Shown in pieces: positions 21,684-30,624 of a DNA stretch of 64,000 nucleotides; the first letter of the stretch is position 1, and every line of letters starts with the position of its first letter. This stretch comes from Curtobacterium ammoniigenes NBRC 101786 (lineage in GTDB: Bacteria; Actinomycetota; Actinomycetes; Actinomycetales; Microbacteriaceae). Made by a program: the position numbers and the translations under genes. The stretch is from contig NZ_BCSV01000003.1 in the NCBI RefSeq assembly GCF_001571045.1, positions 372,001 through 436,000 on the forward strand, given 5' to 3'. Under the pieces are notes generated by a model. That model saw nothing but the letters and a program-made list of their open reading frames with translations. It was not told where the DNA came from and made no database searches.

Positions 21684-22619
21684 TCAGGCCCGGGGGTGCG
21701 CCTGCCGGTAGACCTCTCGAAGCCGCGCCGACGAGACGTGCGTGTACAGCTGCGTGGTTCCAAGGCTTGCGTGGCCCAGCATCTCCTGAACGGCCCGGAG
21801 ATCCGCGCCTCCGTCCAAGAGGTGCGTCGCGGCGGTATGGCGAAACGTGTGCGGGCCGAGTTGCCCTGACCCGACTTCCTCCCCGAGGAGCCCGGCGATG
21901 AGGCGGTAGACGCCTCGGGTGCCGATGCGAGCACCGCGTCGCCCGATGAAGAGCGCCGGCGAGGGGCTTTCGATCCCGGCCTGCGCGAGAACCGTCGGGC
22001 GTCCACGCTCGACCCAGTCCATCGCCGCCGTTGCGGCAGGGGCACCGAGCGGCACGACTCGTTCCTTTTGGCCCTTGCCGATGACGCGGACGGTACGTCG
22101 CGAGAAGTCGATGTCGTCGACGTCGACCCCGACGAGTTCGCTGACGCGAAGTGCGGACGCGTACAGCAATTCGACGATGGCGCGGTCGCGAAGTGCGAGC
22201 GGGTCGGCGCTCTCCCGGACGTTCGTCTCGAGGACGGCCAGCAGCTCGCGAACGGTGTCCGCTCCGAGAACCCGGGGAAGATGTGTGGCCGCCTTCGGAC
22301 CGCGGAGGCGATTTGCAGCATCGCTCGGCATCACCCCCTCTTCGACGCACCACCGGACGAATGAGCGCACGGATGATGCGCGCCGACTGAGGGTTGCGCG
22401 GGAGCGTCCGGACGCCTGGGCGTCCCACAGCCACGCGCGGAGGAGCTCGAGGTCGATATCCTCGGCTCGCCGCGCGCCCCGATTCGTTGCGAATCGGAGC
22501 AGCGCAGCGAGGTCCGACGCGTACGCACGCACTGTCTGCGGGCTTCGTCCCCGCGCATGGGTCAGCGAGTCGAGGAATCGCTCGATGATCGCCGGGAGTT
22601 CGGAGCCCGATGCTGACAC
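21684..22619 (-). CDS. xerC: Tyrosine recombinase XerC
   Basis: 311 aa. Resolves chromosome dimers at dif with XerD. An N-terminal SAM-like DNA-binding domain covers about residues 1-95. The catalytic residues are Arg in ALRVSELVG, Lys in GKGQKER, HxxR in HTFRH, then LGHASLGTT and the nucleophile Tyr in QLYTHV. The GTG at 22617-22619 fits a leaderless -10 box (TACGAT at 22627). It lies in the conserved dprA-xerC order, so it is a housekeeping recombinase, not an island integrase. Confidence 0.93.
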   Translation of the reverse strand: MSASGSELPAIIERFLDSLTHARGRSPQTVRAYASDLAALLRFATNRGARRAEDIDLELLRAWLWDAQASGRSRATLSRRASSVRSFVRWCVEEGVMPSDAANRLRGPKAATHLPRVLGADTVRELLAVLETNVRESADPLALRDRAIVELLYASALRVSELVGVDVDDIDFSRRTVRVIGKGQKERVVPLGAPAATAAMDWVERGRPTVLAQAGIESPSPALFIGRRGARIGTRGVYRLIAGLLGEEVGSGQLGPHTFRHTAATHLLDGGADLRAVQEMLGHASLGTTQLYTHVSSARLREVYRQAHPRA

Positions 22620-22626
22620 GTGTCCG

Positions 22627-22632
22627 ATCGTA
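22627..22632 (-). promoter_or_regulatory. -10 box (TACGAT) of leaderless xerC
   Basis: On the minus strand TACGAT ends 7 nt before the GTG. It lies in the 25-bp gap after dprA and would allow xerC expression apart from the comM-dprA unit. Confidence 0.55.
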
Positions 22633-22644
22633 TGCGTGCTCGTT

Positions 22645-23904
22645 TCACCGCACGATCCGCCACCCCGAGTCATCCTGCCGCGCGACTCCTTGCAGTTCCG
22701 CGAGCGCAAGGAGACCCATGGTCTCGTCGACGCCGAGCCCGGCGTTCCGGGCGACTTCCGTGAGCGGGATGGAGCGCCGAACCGGTAGCGCGTCCAGGAC
22801 GCGAATCAGTTCCGGATCGGATCGAGACTGCAGCGGCACTGACTGGCCCTCGAGGGTTCCGCTGCGTACGACGTCATCCGGCTGAATGAGGATCTCCGCC
22901 CGACTCGTGGCGATCAGATTGTGGCAGCCCACCGAGCCCGTCGACGTGATCGGCCCCGGTACGGCGAACACTGACCGGCCGAGTTCCGCCGCGTGGTGCG
23001 CGGTGTTGAGTGCGCCGGACCGGCGGCCAGCCTCAACCACCACGGTCGTCTCGGCCATCGCCGCGATCAACCGATTCCGTGCTAGGAAGCGCCACCGAGT
23101 CGGGCGCGTCCCCGGCGGGGACTCCGCCACGAGGACTCCTTCCGTCGCGACCTGTTCGAGCAGCGCGGTGTTGCCGGCGGGATAGACCTGGTCGAGCCCG
23201 CCCGCGAGCACGGCCACAGTGGTTCCATGGGCGAGCAGCGCAGCGCGGTGCGCGACGGCGTCCACGCCGTACGCCCCACCGGAAACCACGACGCGGTCCT
23301 TCTGCGCCGCGAACACGGCCAGGGTGGCGGCAACGTCTGCGCCGTACGGGGAGTTCGCTCGTGAACCCACGATCGACACAGCGCGTTCAGGCGGCGGCAG
23401 TGCGCGACTTCCGCGATGCCAGAGGACCAGCGGCGCGTGACGGCCGAGATCCGAGAGGCCCCCGGGCCAGCCACCGTCGCCCGGTACGAGGACGCTCGCG
23501 CCGACGGCAGCTGCCTGTTCGAGCACGCGCGCCGTATTGAGTGAACGGAGGCGCGGCTCCCAGCGGTCAAGCGCTCGCGCGAGCGTCCGCGCCGCCTCGG
23601 CAGACGATGCTCGGTCGAACACGTCTGCCTCAATGCATGCCGCAGCGAGGTCGGCGACCGATCGGTCGCGACCCGTCGCGCCCGCGTCGAATACCTCGAG
23701 CGCAAGCGCAAGCGCTCTCGACGGCCCGAAGGTTCCGATGAGTCCACCGGCAATGCCGTCGCCCGGCTCCGCGATACTCGACCAGGCGACGCGCGACACG
23801 ATCGATTGCCCGGCTCGCTCTTCTGGGGCGGCGTTTCGAACGGCGCCCACGGCCTCGAGCGCCTCAGTCAATACCCGCTCGACGCGAGCCTGCAGCGTCG
23901 TCAT
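22645..23904 (-). CDS. dprA: DNA processing protein DprA/Smf
   Basis: 419 aa. A single-stranded-DNA binding Rossmann-like protein that loads RecA during natural transformation; also widespread in species not known to be competent. Core motifs: SIVGSRANSPYG, SGGAYGVDAVAH, LAGGLDQVYPAGN and SGALNTA. A C-terminal winged-helix-like domain is present. An N-terminal extension of about 120 aa precedes the core. The ATG overlaps the comM stop (ATGA). Confidence 0.94.
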   Translation of the reverse strand: MTTLQARVERVLTEALEAVGAVRNAAPEERAGQSIVSRVAWSSIAEPGDGIAGGLIGTFGPSRALALALEVFDAGATGRDRSVADLAAACIEADVFDRASSAEAARTLARALDRWEPRLRSLNTARVLEQAAAVGASVLVPGDGGWPGGLSDLGRHAPLVLWHRGSRALPPPERAVSIVGSRANSPYGADVAATLAVFAAQKDRVVVSGGAYGVDAVAHRAALLAHGTTVAVLAGGLDQVYPAGNTALLEQVATEGVLVAESPPGTRPTRWRFLARNRLIAAMAETTVVVEAGRRSGALNTAHHAAELGRSVFAVPGPITSTGSVGCHNLIATSRAEILIQPDDVVRSGTLEGQSVPLQSRSDPELIRVLDALPVRRSIPLTEVARNAGLGVDETMGLLALAELQGVARQDDSGWRIVR

Positions 23905-25442
23905 ACGATCGCCTGCCGGAGAGCGAGTGCACCGCGCAAGTGATCGGCAGCCGGTTCGTCGGCACCGCCGAGGTCTGCAAGCGTCCAGGCAACCCGAGCG
24001 ACGCGGTCCCACCCGCGCATCGACACGGACCCGCGCTCGAGCGCCTCATCCAACGGCCGGGACACCGAAGGTCGGAGCCGCATCGCTCCGGAACGCATCC
24101 AGGCTCCGGGAACGTCGCTGTTCTGGGTCCATCGCGTCCCGGCAAGCCTGCGGCGCATGCGCGCGCGAGCATCGGCGACTCGCTTCCTGGCTTCCCCCGT
24201 GCTCACAGACGCATCGCCGCTTGCTGCGATGCGGGCCTGGGTAACCCGAGGAACACGAATCCTGATGTCAACGCGATCCATGAGCGGGCCCGAGAGTCGA
24301 CCGAGGTACCGCCGCACTGCATCCGGAGCGCACGCGCACGCCGCCGGACCCGCACCCGCGCCGGCGTTGCCGCACGGGCAGGGGTTGGCGGCCAGCACTA
24401 ACTGGAAGCGCGCCGGGAAGCGCGCTCGTCCGGACGATCTGTGGATGACGATCTCGCCCGACTCGAGCGGCTGTCGGAGGGCGTCCAGAACGCGACGAGG
24501 GAACTCCGGGGCCTCGTCAAGGAAAAGCACGCCACGATGCGCCATGGAGATCGACCCTGGTCGGATCGCACCCGAGCCGCCGCCGACGAGGGCGATCGAA
24601 CTGGCGGAATGGTGGGGCGCCTCGAGCGGGGGTCGTGCTGTGAGCGAGCTTGCGCCGAAGCCCCCCACGGAGCGCACCGCCGCGAGTTCCAGGGCCGCAC
24701 CGGCGTCGAGATCGGGAAGCAGGCCGGGAAGCCGTTCCGCCAGCATCGTCTTCCCCGCGCCCGGCGAACCGACCATCAGCATGTGGTGACCGCCCGCAGC
24801 AGCGACCACGAGAGCGCGCACTGCTTCAGGATTGCCGATCACATCCGCGAGCTCTGCGTCGTCGTGCGCTCCCGGCGATGCCCGCTCGTCAGGCTCGATC
24901 GCCACCGGGTCGACAGGGACGGGAGTCAGCGCCGCTCCCTCCGCGATGGCGGCATCTCTCAGCGACGCCACCCCCACGATGTCGATGCCGCTGACGACCT
25001 GCGCTTCTGCAACGCAGGCGGTCGGCACGACTGCTCGCGTTATTCCCGCTGATCGCGCGGCGAGCAGCATCGGGATGACTCCCGTGACCGGACGCACTCG
25101 GCCGTCGAGCCCCAACTCCCCGAGGTGCACGCTCTGCTGGGCGCCGCTGGGGACGATCCCGCTCGCCCGGAACACAGCGATCGCAATCGCGAGATCGAAG
25201 CCGGAACCATGTTTCGGGATGGTCGCCGGAGTGAGGTTGACCGTGATCTTGCGCGGTGGGAGCGGGCAACCGGACGTCGTGGCCGCGGACCGCACACGCT
25301 CACGCGCCTCCCCCAGCGAGGTGTCTGGCAGACCGATGAGCGTGAAACCCGGGAGCTGGCTGCTGAGATGCGCTTCGATCTCCACAAGCTGTCCGCTGAT
25401 CCCCAGCAGTGCGATGCAATTGGCGCGCCCGATGACGCTCAT
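23901..25442 (-). CDS. comM: Mg-chelatase-like ATPase ComM (YifB)
   Basis: 513 aa. AAA+ ATPase related to the hexameric helicase that aids branch migration in natural transformation. An N-terminal Lon-like domain runs to about residue 170. Walker A is GSPGAGKTM, Walker B GVLFLDEAPEF, then NPCPCG and the C-terminal Mg-chelatase domain. The ATG at 25440-25442 overlaps the yraN stop (ATGA). With dprA and yraN it forms one translationally coupled unit. Confidence 0.94.
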   Translation of the reverse strand: MSVIGRANCIALLGISGQLVEIEAHLSSQLPGFTLIGLPDTSLGEARERVRSAATTSGCPLPPRKITVNLTPATIPKHGSGFDLAIAIAVFRASGIVPSGAQQSVHLGELGLDGRVRPVTGVIPMLLAARSAGITRAVVPTACVAEAQVVSGIDIVGVASLRDAAIAEGAALTPVPVDPVAIEPDERASPGAHDDAELADVIGNPEAVRALVVAAAGGHHMLMVGSPGAGKTMLAERLPGLLPDLDAGAALELAAVRSVGGFGASSLTARPPLEAPHHSASSIALVGGGSGAIRPGSISMAHRGVLFLDEAPEFPRRVLDALRQPLESGEIVIHRSSGRARFPARFQLVLAANPCPCGNAGAGAGPAACACAPDAVRRYLGRLSGPLMDRVDIRIRVPRVTQARIAASGDASVSTGEARKRVADARARMRRRLAGTRWTQNSDVPGAWMRSGAMRLRPSVSRPLDEALERGSVSMRGWDRVARVAWTLADLGGADEPAADHLRGALALRQAIV

Positions 25443-25825
25443 GCGACGCCCTGCAGGTGTTCGACGACGGAACCGGTGCCAGACCCCTCGATCATGATCC
25501 CGACGACATCGATCCGAATCGGCGCGCGCTGCGCCTCGGCGCATGTCGACCGCCAGGCAAGCGCCAGCATCCGAAGGCGCGCCAGCTTCGCTCCTGTGAC
25601 GGCTTCCAGCGGGTGACCGGCTGCCGCGGTGGTCCGCGTCTTCACCTCAGCGACGACGAAGGTGGAGCGGTCTTTCGCGACGATATCGATCTCGCCGCCT
25701 CGAATGCGCCAGTTGCGCACGACGATGCGATATCCCAACCGGCCAAGATAGTCGGCCGCGATCTGCTCGCCCCGTTTCCCGATGGCGGCGTTGTGGCCTC
25801 GCAGCCTTTGTTGTACCTGGTGCAT
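25439..25825 (-). CDS. YraN/UPF0102 family endonuclease-like protein
   Basis: 128 aa from the ATG at 25823-25825, with Shine-Dalgarno gggagga 4 nt upstream. Predicted Holliday-junction-resolvase-like fold: GKRGEQIAADYLGRLGY, GEIDIVAKD (metal Asp/Glu) and VVAEVKTRT (ExK). Function unproven, though the family is tied to DNA repair or transformation by its place beside comM and dprA. The 270-bp gap between this gene and lsr2 holds the lsr2 terminator; I see no gene in it. Confidence 0.9.
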   Translation of the reverse strand: MHQVQQRLRGHNAAIGKRGEQIAADYLGRLGYRIVVRNWRIRGGEIDIVAKDRSTFVVAEVKTRTTAAAGHPLEAVTGAKLARLRMLALAWRSTCAEAQRAPIRIDVVGIMIEGSGTGSVVEHLQGVA

Positions 25826-26043
25826 GAATCCTCCCGCGCACAGCGTCCCGCGGCGGCGGAGATCGCGCGTCGTCAGGAGGTGTTGTTGTGGACAAACTGC
25901 GCTCGGCTCCGCTTTGTGGAGGGTGAGTGATGCAGGCCGCGGGTCATCGGCGCGAGCTATTCGATGACACTTGGCGCTCACTGGACGCGAGCATGTGCGC
26001 CCGGCAGACAGCGCAGCGTGACCGTACTGAGCGAGGAAAGCGA

Positions 26044-26077
26044 GCAGGGCGGCTCTCCCAAAGGAGAGCCGCCCTGC
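26044..26077 (-). terminator. Terminator hairpin after lsr2
   Basis: Perfect 15-bp stem (26044-26058 with 26063-26077) and a 4-nt loop, 18 nt after the lsr2 stop. On the minus strand it is followed by tcgctttcc, a weak T tract. Confidence 0.8.
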
Positions 26078-26095
26078 AAAGCGGTACAACCGAAA

Positions 26096-26443
26096 TCAGT
26101 GCGCGGCTGCGTAGGCTTCCTGCACCTGCGCGGAAATACGACCGCGGGACGAGACTTCGTAGCCGTTCTCCTTGGCCCACTCGCGAATCTTGCCAAGATC
26201 GTTGGAGGCCGAGCGCTTTGTGCTCGATCCCGCACGAGCGCCGGTCGAACGACGGCCTGCGGTCTTGCGAGCCGCGGCAACATAGTCGGATAGCGCCTCG
26301 CGAAGCGCGTCGATGTTGTCGTTCTTCAGATCGATCTCGTAGGTTGCCCCGTCGAAGCCGAATTCGACCGTCCGACCGGCTCCCGGTCCGATCGGCGAAT
26401 CGTCGAGATCATCGACGAGTTGAACGGTGACTTTTTGCGCCAT
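26096..26443 (-). CDS. lsr2: Lsr2 nucleoid-associated protein
   Basis: 115 aa. Actinobacterial H-NS analogue that binds AT-rich DNA in the minor groove, bridges it and silences acquired genes. N-terminal dimerisation domain from MAQKVTVQLVDDLDD to about residue 60; a linker of Arg/Ser/Ala; then the C-terminal DNA-binding domain with the AT-hook-like SSRGRIS. The ATG at 26441-26443 has Shine-Dalgarno gaggaga. It stands as a single-gene unit inside a block where yraN and DUF2469 are usually closer. A -10-like TATCCT and an inverted repeat lie upstream. Confidence 0.95.
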   Translation of the reverse strand: MAQKVTVQLVDDLDDSPIGPGAGRTVEFGFDGATYEIDLKNDNIDALREALSDYVAAARKTAGRRSTGARAGSSTKRSASNDLGKIREWAKENGYEVSSRGRISAQVQEAYAAAH

Positions 26444-26501
26444 GGTGATCTCCTCATTCTGGGTATGTCGACCAGGATAAGGCACTCGAAGCAATTCGGT
26501 C

Positions 26502-26520
26502 ATAACATCGCGCTTGTTAT
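26502..26520. promoter_or_regulatory. Inverted repeat in the lsr2 promoter region
   Basis: Arms ataaca (26502-26507) and tgttat (26515-26520) with a 7-nt spacer, about 60-80 bp upstream of the lsr2 ATG and just upstream of a -10-like TATCCT (minus strand). The site is AT-rich against a GC-rich background, so it could be an operator, perhaps for Lsr2 itself. Inference only. Confidence 0.35.
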
Positions 26521-26552
26521 CCAAACGCGAACGAGATCGAACGACTCGAGGA

Positions 26553-26876
26553 TTACTCGTCGAGCGCCAGTTCCTTTGGCAATTCGAGCTCGCGGTTGGT
26601 CAATTCCTCAACATTGACATCCTTGAACGTGAGCACTCGTACTGATTTGACGAATCGGTCAGACCGGTAGACGTCCCATACCCAGACGTCGGTCATGCTC
26701 AGCTCAAAATAGAAATCGTGCTCGGTGTCCCGCCGCACGAGCTCGACTTCGTTCGCCAGATAGAAGCGGCGTTCGGTCTCCACGACGTAGCGGAATTGAG
26801 ACACCACGTCCCGGTACTCCCGGTAGAGGGCCAGCTCGACCTCACGGTCGTAGTCATCGAATTCGTCGTCGTCCAT
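26553..26876 (-). CDS. DUF2469 family protein
   Basis: 107 aa. Acidic actinobacterial protein of unknown function; the family start DDYDREVELALYREYRDVV and the YVVETERRFYLAN segment are clear. Usually placed after rnhB, as here, which leaves its role open. Starts 12 bp after the rnhB stop. A TAGGAT box inside that stretch could serve as a minor leaderless promoter. Confidence 0.93.
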   Translation of the reverse strand: MDDDEFDDYDREVELALYREYRDVVSQFRYVVETERRFYLANEVELVRRDTEHDFYFELSMTDVWVWDVYRSDRFVKSVRVLTFKDVNVEELTNRELELPKELALDE

Positions 26877-26888
26877 TGCAGGACCATC

Positions 26889-27608
26889 CTACGGCGCGGG
26901 CAGCGCGCCTGCGGCAGGCGCCTCATCGACGGCCCGCACCTCCAGCCCTGCGGTCTCTGCGAGCGAGGGCCGCTCGTGCAGCCACGTGCGGCGGTGCAAC
27001 CCGTGCACCCCGTACTCCGCAATCGCGCTGTAGTGCGCGCGCGATCCATAACCCTTGTTCGCCTCCCATGCGTAGTGAGGCGCGTCATCGTGAGCGGCCA
27101 CCATCAGGGCGTCACGATGCACCTTCGCGACCACGGAGGCCGCCGATACTGACGCGCAGTCTCGATCCGCCTTGATCCGAACCTGCACGTCGATCGGATC
27201 GTCAAGCGCCCGCGAAAGCCAGTCGAATGATCCGTCGAGCAGCACGACCGCGGATTGAATGTCGACGCCGAGCGTCCGGAGGCCTGTGACGGCCCTACTC
27301 CCCGCAAGACCGAGCGCAGCAACGATGCCGAACTCATCGATGTATGCAGCATCCGCAAGACCCACTGCGGAAACGCACCATCTGCGGATCATCGGGACGA
27401 GTCGCTCTCGCCGATCCGGCGAAAGCAGCTTCGAGTCCGCAAGCCCTGCGGGCATTCTCCGGACGCTCGTCGTAATGGCGGCCACGCCGACCGCTACGGG
27501 TCCGGCGATCGCGCCCCGCCCGACTTCGTCACAGCCGATCACCGTTGATCGGCCGAGCTCGAACTGCTCTCGCTCCCACCGCAACGTCGGACGATACTGC
27601 GGCACCAT
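26889..27608 (-). CDS. rnhB: Ribonuclease HII
   Basis: 239 aa. Removes ribonucleotides from DNA and RNA from RNA/DNA hybrids. Metal-binding Asp-Glu in IGCDEVGRGAIAG, then ADSKLLS, LLDGSFDWL and KADRDCASVSAASVVAK. The ATG at 27606-27608 overlaps the lepB stop by one base (TGATG); the frame stays open upstream but only as a shadow of lepB. Confidence 0.95.
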   Translation of the reverse strand: MVPQYRPTLRWEREQFELGRSTVIGCDEVGRGAIAGPVAVGVAAITTSVRRMPAGLADSKLLSPDRRERLVPMIRRWCVSAVGLADAAYIDEFGIVAALGLAGSRAVTGLRTLGVDIQSAVVLLDGSFDWLSRALDDPIDVQVRIKADRDCASVSAASVVAKVHRDALMVAAHDDAPHYAWEANKGYGSRAHYSAIAEYGVHGLHRRTWLHERPSLAETAGLEVRAVDEAPAAGALPAP

Positions 27609-28399
27609 CAGTCCTTCGCGCGTCCGACCCCGGCGAACGTCGATGAGTAGTCGCTGAGCCAACGCCAACGGTCTGCCGGCCACGAGATCACGAACGCACG
27701 TCCGACGACATCGGACATGGGCACGAAGCCCTTGCTCGGCGTTGTGCGGTTGTAGCGCGAGTCCTTCGAGTCGTATCGGTTGTCGCCCATGACCCACAGC
27801 GAATTGGCTGGGACGGTGACCGAAAAGCTGGTGCCAGAGGCGGCGGACTTGCCGGACGGGAGTGTGATGTATGGCTCGGCGAGCGGAACGCCGTTGACAG
27901 ACATCTGCCCGAGGTCATTGCAGCAGCTGACGTGATCGCCGGGAAGCCCGATCACCCGCTTGATGAGGTGGTTGTCGCTGTCGGCGGTTCCGAGCCCGAC
28001 CTGCGTGAGCAGCCATTCGAACGCGCGACCGAGGTCGCTCGTCGGCTGGACATTCGGCAGGTTCTCGCCGGCGAGCCAGCCGCCAGGGTCGGTGAACACG
28101 ATGATGTCCCCACGATGCACCGGGATCACATTGGGCACGAGTTCGTCCACCACGACTCGGTCGTTGACTTGCAGCGTGTTCTCCATTGACCCCGACGGGA
28201 TCCAGAAGGACCGGACGAGGAATGTCTTGACCAGGAAGGAGACCAACAACGCTGCGAGGACGATGATGAAGAGATCGCGAAGGAAGGTCAGCGCGCCGCC
28301 CCGGCGTGGTTTCCGCCGGTTCTGCCGCGTACGCGGGCGCCGCAACGTCGTGGTGGTCGAGTCGCTCATGGATTGCCCAGATGCATCCGTTTCAGACAT
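27608..28399 (-). CDS. lepB: Signal peptidase I
   Basis: 263 aa. Membrane serine protease that removes Sec/Tat signal peptides. A basic cytoplasmic N-terminus, one membrane helix at about 38-60, catalytic Ser71 in IPSGSMENT, general base Lys147 in HLIKRVIGLPGD, and the late box GDNRYDSKDSR. Two ATGs are possible: 28397-28399, which lies just behind the T run of the rplS terminator, or Met11 at 28369; neither has a strong Shine-Dalgarno. I give the longer form. Confidence 0.94.
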   Translation of the reverse strand: MSETDASGQSMSDSTTTTLRRPRTRQNRRKPRRGGALTFLRDLFIIVLAALLVSFLVKTFLVRSFWIPSGSMENTLQVNDRVVVDELVPNVIPVHRGDIIVFTDPGGWLAGENLPNVQPTSDLGRAFEWLLTQVGLGTADSDNHLIKRVIGLPGDHVSCCNDLGQMSVNGVPLAEPYITLPSGKSAASGTSFSVTVPANSLWVMGDNRYDSKDSRYNRTTPSKGFVPMSDVVGRAFVISWPADRWRWLSDYSSTFAGVGRAKD

Positions 28400-28404
28400 G
28401 GAAA

Positions 28405-28447
28405 ACGCCCCCCGTCACTTGCACCACGGTACAGGGACGAGGGGCGT
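28405..28447 (-). terminator. Terminator after rplS
   Basis: 12-bp arms (28405-28416 and 28436-28447) with one G:U pair and a 19-nt loop, followed on the minus strand by TTTT. It lies between rplS and lepB, so lepB likely depends on read-through or its own promoter. Confidence 0.75.
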
Positions 28448-28488
28448 CATCAGGCGCCGAAGAAGACCGACGGTGCCTGCGAGTCAGA

Positions 28489-28845
28489 TCAGGCTTCGCG
28501 CTTCTCGCGGATCTTCCGGCGCGCTGCCTTCCCGCGGAGCTCGCGGAGGTAGTAAAGCTTCGCCCGGCGCACGTCACCGCGCGTCACGATCTCGATGTGG
28601 TCGATGATCGGCGAGTGGACCGGGAACATGCGCTCGACGCCGACCTGGAAGCTGACCTTCCGGACCGTGAAGGTCTCGCGAACGCCGTGGCCCTGACGAC
28701 CGATGACGACACCCTGGAACACCTGGATACGCGAGCGGGTGCCCTCGATGATGTTCACGTGCACGCGAACGGTGTCGCCCGGGCGGAAGTCAGGGATGTC
28801 GCTCTTGAGATTGGCGGCATCCACCTGATCGAGAAGCTGGCTCAT
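28489..28845 (-). CDS. rplS: 50S ribosomal protein L19
   Basis: 118 aa. Starts [18 protein letters not shown], with the L19 core [13 protein letters not shown] and [10 protein letters not shown], and a basic C-terminus RKIREKREA. Structural protein at the 30S-50S interface. It is cut off from trmD by the map gene on the other strand. Followed by a terminator. Confidence 0.98.
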   Translation of the reverse strand: MSQLLDQVDAANLKSDIPDFRPGDTVRVHVNIIEGTRSRIQVFQGVVIGRQGHGVRETFTVRKVSFQVGVERMFPVHSPIIDHIEIVTRGDVRRAKLYYLRELRGKAARRKIREKREA

Positions 28846-29023
28846 GATGGGTCACTCTCTGCGAACGCGCACGGGTCGCTCGCGGATCGATGTCAACGAA
28901 GAATGAAGGCATGCCCGACGATGGCGGCTCCCCCGTGGCAGAGCCGAGCCTGGGCACAAACATCTATCTTGCCACACGTGCACGCCGCTCCGCCATCGGG
29001 TCGGGCACGGCAGGATACAAGGC

Positions 29024-29818
29024 ATGATCGAACTGCGCTCGCCCGCTGAAATCGAACGCCTCGCCACCGCGGGCCGCTTCGTCGCTGAGGTGGTGACCGC
29101 CCTTGCGGAGTCCGCAGCGGTCGGGGTGAACCTGCTCGAGCTGGACGCGCTCGCCGCCCGCCTCATCGCTGATCGCCCTGGCGCCTCGAGCTGCTACGTC
29201 GACTATCACCCCTCGTTCGGCAGGAGCCCATTCGGGCACTCGCTGTGCACCTCGGTCAACGATGCTGCCCTGCATGGCCTGCCGCACGACTATTCGCTGC
29301 ACGATGGCGACCTGCTCAGTCTCGACTTCGCCGCGAGCGTCGACGGCTGGGTCGCGGATTCGGCAGTCACCGTGCAAGTCGGCTCGGAGCGCGCTGAGGA
29401 CCAGCGTCTCATCGCCACGGTCGAGCGCGCTCTCGCCGCAGGGATCGACGCGGCCCTCCCCGGCAACCGGATCGGCGACATTGCGTCCGCGATCGGGAGC
29501 ATCGCCCGCAGTGCGGGCTACGGCGTGAACCTGCAGTTCGGCGGTCACGGTGTCGGACGCACGATGCACGGAGACCCGCATATCCCCAACGACGGCCGCC
29601 CGGGGCGCGGCCTTCGGCTCCGCCCCGGCCTCGTCATCGCCATCGAGCCCTGGCTCATGGCAGGAACGGACCAGATTGTTCAGGATGACGATGGCTGGAC
29701 GTTGCGCAGTGCCGATGGATCCCGTGCGGCCCATGTCGAGCACACCGTCGCCATCACCGAGCGCGGCCCGCTCGTACTCACTCAGCGGAGTACGGAGCGC
29801 GCTCGCGTGACCTCATGA
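29024..29818 (+). CDS. map: Type I methionine aminopeptidase
   Basis: 264 aa. Removes initiator Met from nascent proteins. Metal ligands fit LSLDFAASVDGWVADSA (two Asp), the His of GGHGVGRTMH, Glu in IAIEPWLM, and Glu in HVEHTVAIT. No N-terminal zinc finger. It lies on the plus strand inside the otherwise minus-strand trmD-rplS block. The 178-bp gap before it shows no other gene. Confidence 0.95.
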   Translation: MIELRSPAEIERLATAGRFVAEVVTALAESAAVGVNLLELDALAARLIADRPGASSCYVDYHPSFGRSPFGHSLCTSVNDAALHGLPHDYSLHDGDLLSLDFAASVDGWVADSAVTVQVGSERAEDQRLIATVERALAAGIDAALPGNRIGDIASAIGSIARSAGYGVNLQFGGHGVGRTMHGDPHIPNDGRPGRGLRLRPGLVIAIEPWLMAGTDQIVQDDDGWTLRSADGSRAAHVEHTVAITERGPLVLTQRSTERARVTS

Positions 29819-29890
29819 CGCGCCGAGTTGGCCCATCGCCCCGCTGCGCGCCGGTCGGGTCATCGGAGATCGACCGAGGCAGCGCCGGGT

Positions 29891-30622
29891 CTACGAACGC
29901 GGCACACCCGGTCCGGCTGCGCCCGCATCGTGGTCGAGGAGTTCGATGAGGTCTGGACGAATGCGCCGGGTGCGCTCAAGCTGCTGGGCGCGCCGCCACT
30001 CGTCGATTGCTGCGTGGTGACCACTCAGGAGCACGGGAGGCACGCTCCGACCCCGCCACGTCGATGGCTTCGTATACGACGGGTACTCGAGAAGGCCGTC
30101 CTCGTGTGACTCCTCGACCAGTGACTCGGGGTTGCCGACCACGCCTGGCACGAGTCGACCAACCGCCTCGAGCATCGCCATGGCCGCGACCTCGCCACCG
30201 TTGAGGACGTAGTCGCCGAGCGACAACTCCGTCACGCGGCACCGCTCGGCAGCCCAGTCGAGCACCCGTGCATCGATGCCCTCGTACCGTCCGCACGCGA
30301 AGACCAGATGGTCGGCCGTCGCCAATCCGCGCGCGATCGGTTGGCTGAACCGCGTCCCGGCCGGCGTTGGCACAACGAGTGTGGAGGTCCCGTCGGGTCG
30401 CAGCAGCGCTTCGAGTGCCTGCGCCCAGGGCTCTGGCTTCATGACCATGCCCGCACCACCGCCGTACGGCGTGTCGTCGACCGTGCGATGGCGGTCCGTC
30501 GTCCAGTCACGAAGGTCGTGGACCTGAACGTAAAGCAGCCCGTCCTGGCGCGCCCGACCGAGGAGTGAAACGTCGAGGACCGAGAAGAACGCCGGAAAGA
30601 TCGTGACGATGTCGACGCGCAT
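29891..30622 (-). CDS. trmD: tRNA (guanine-37-N1)-methyltransferase TrmD
   Basis: 243 aa. Methylates G37 of tRNAs to prevent frameshifting; SAM-dependent trefoil-knot (SPOUT) enzyme. Motifs [30 protein letters not shown] and [12 protein letters not shown] are intact. The ATG at 30620-30622 lies 2 bp after the rimM stop. Convergent with map. Confidence 0.97.
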   Translation of the reverse strand: MRVDIVTIFPAFFSVLDVSLLGRARQDGLLYVQVHDLRDWTTDRHRTVDDTPYGGGAGMVMKPEPWAQALEALLRPDGTSTLVVPTPAGTRFSQPIARGLATADHLVFACGRYEGIDARVLDWAAERCRVTELSLGDYVLNGGEVAAMAMLEAVGRLVPGVVGNPESLVEESHEDGLLEYPSYTKPSTWRGRSVPPVLLSGHHAAIDEWRRAQQLERTRRIRPDLIELLDHDAGAAGPGVPRS

Positions 30623-30624
30623 GG

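Noticed and set aside
21684..22619. Mobile-element integrase
   Set aside because: Sequence and dprA-xerC order fit the chromosomal XerC recombinase.
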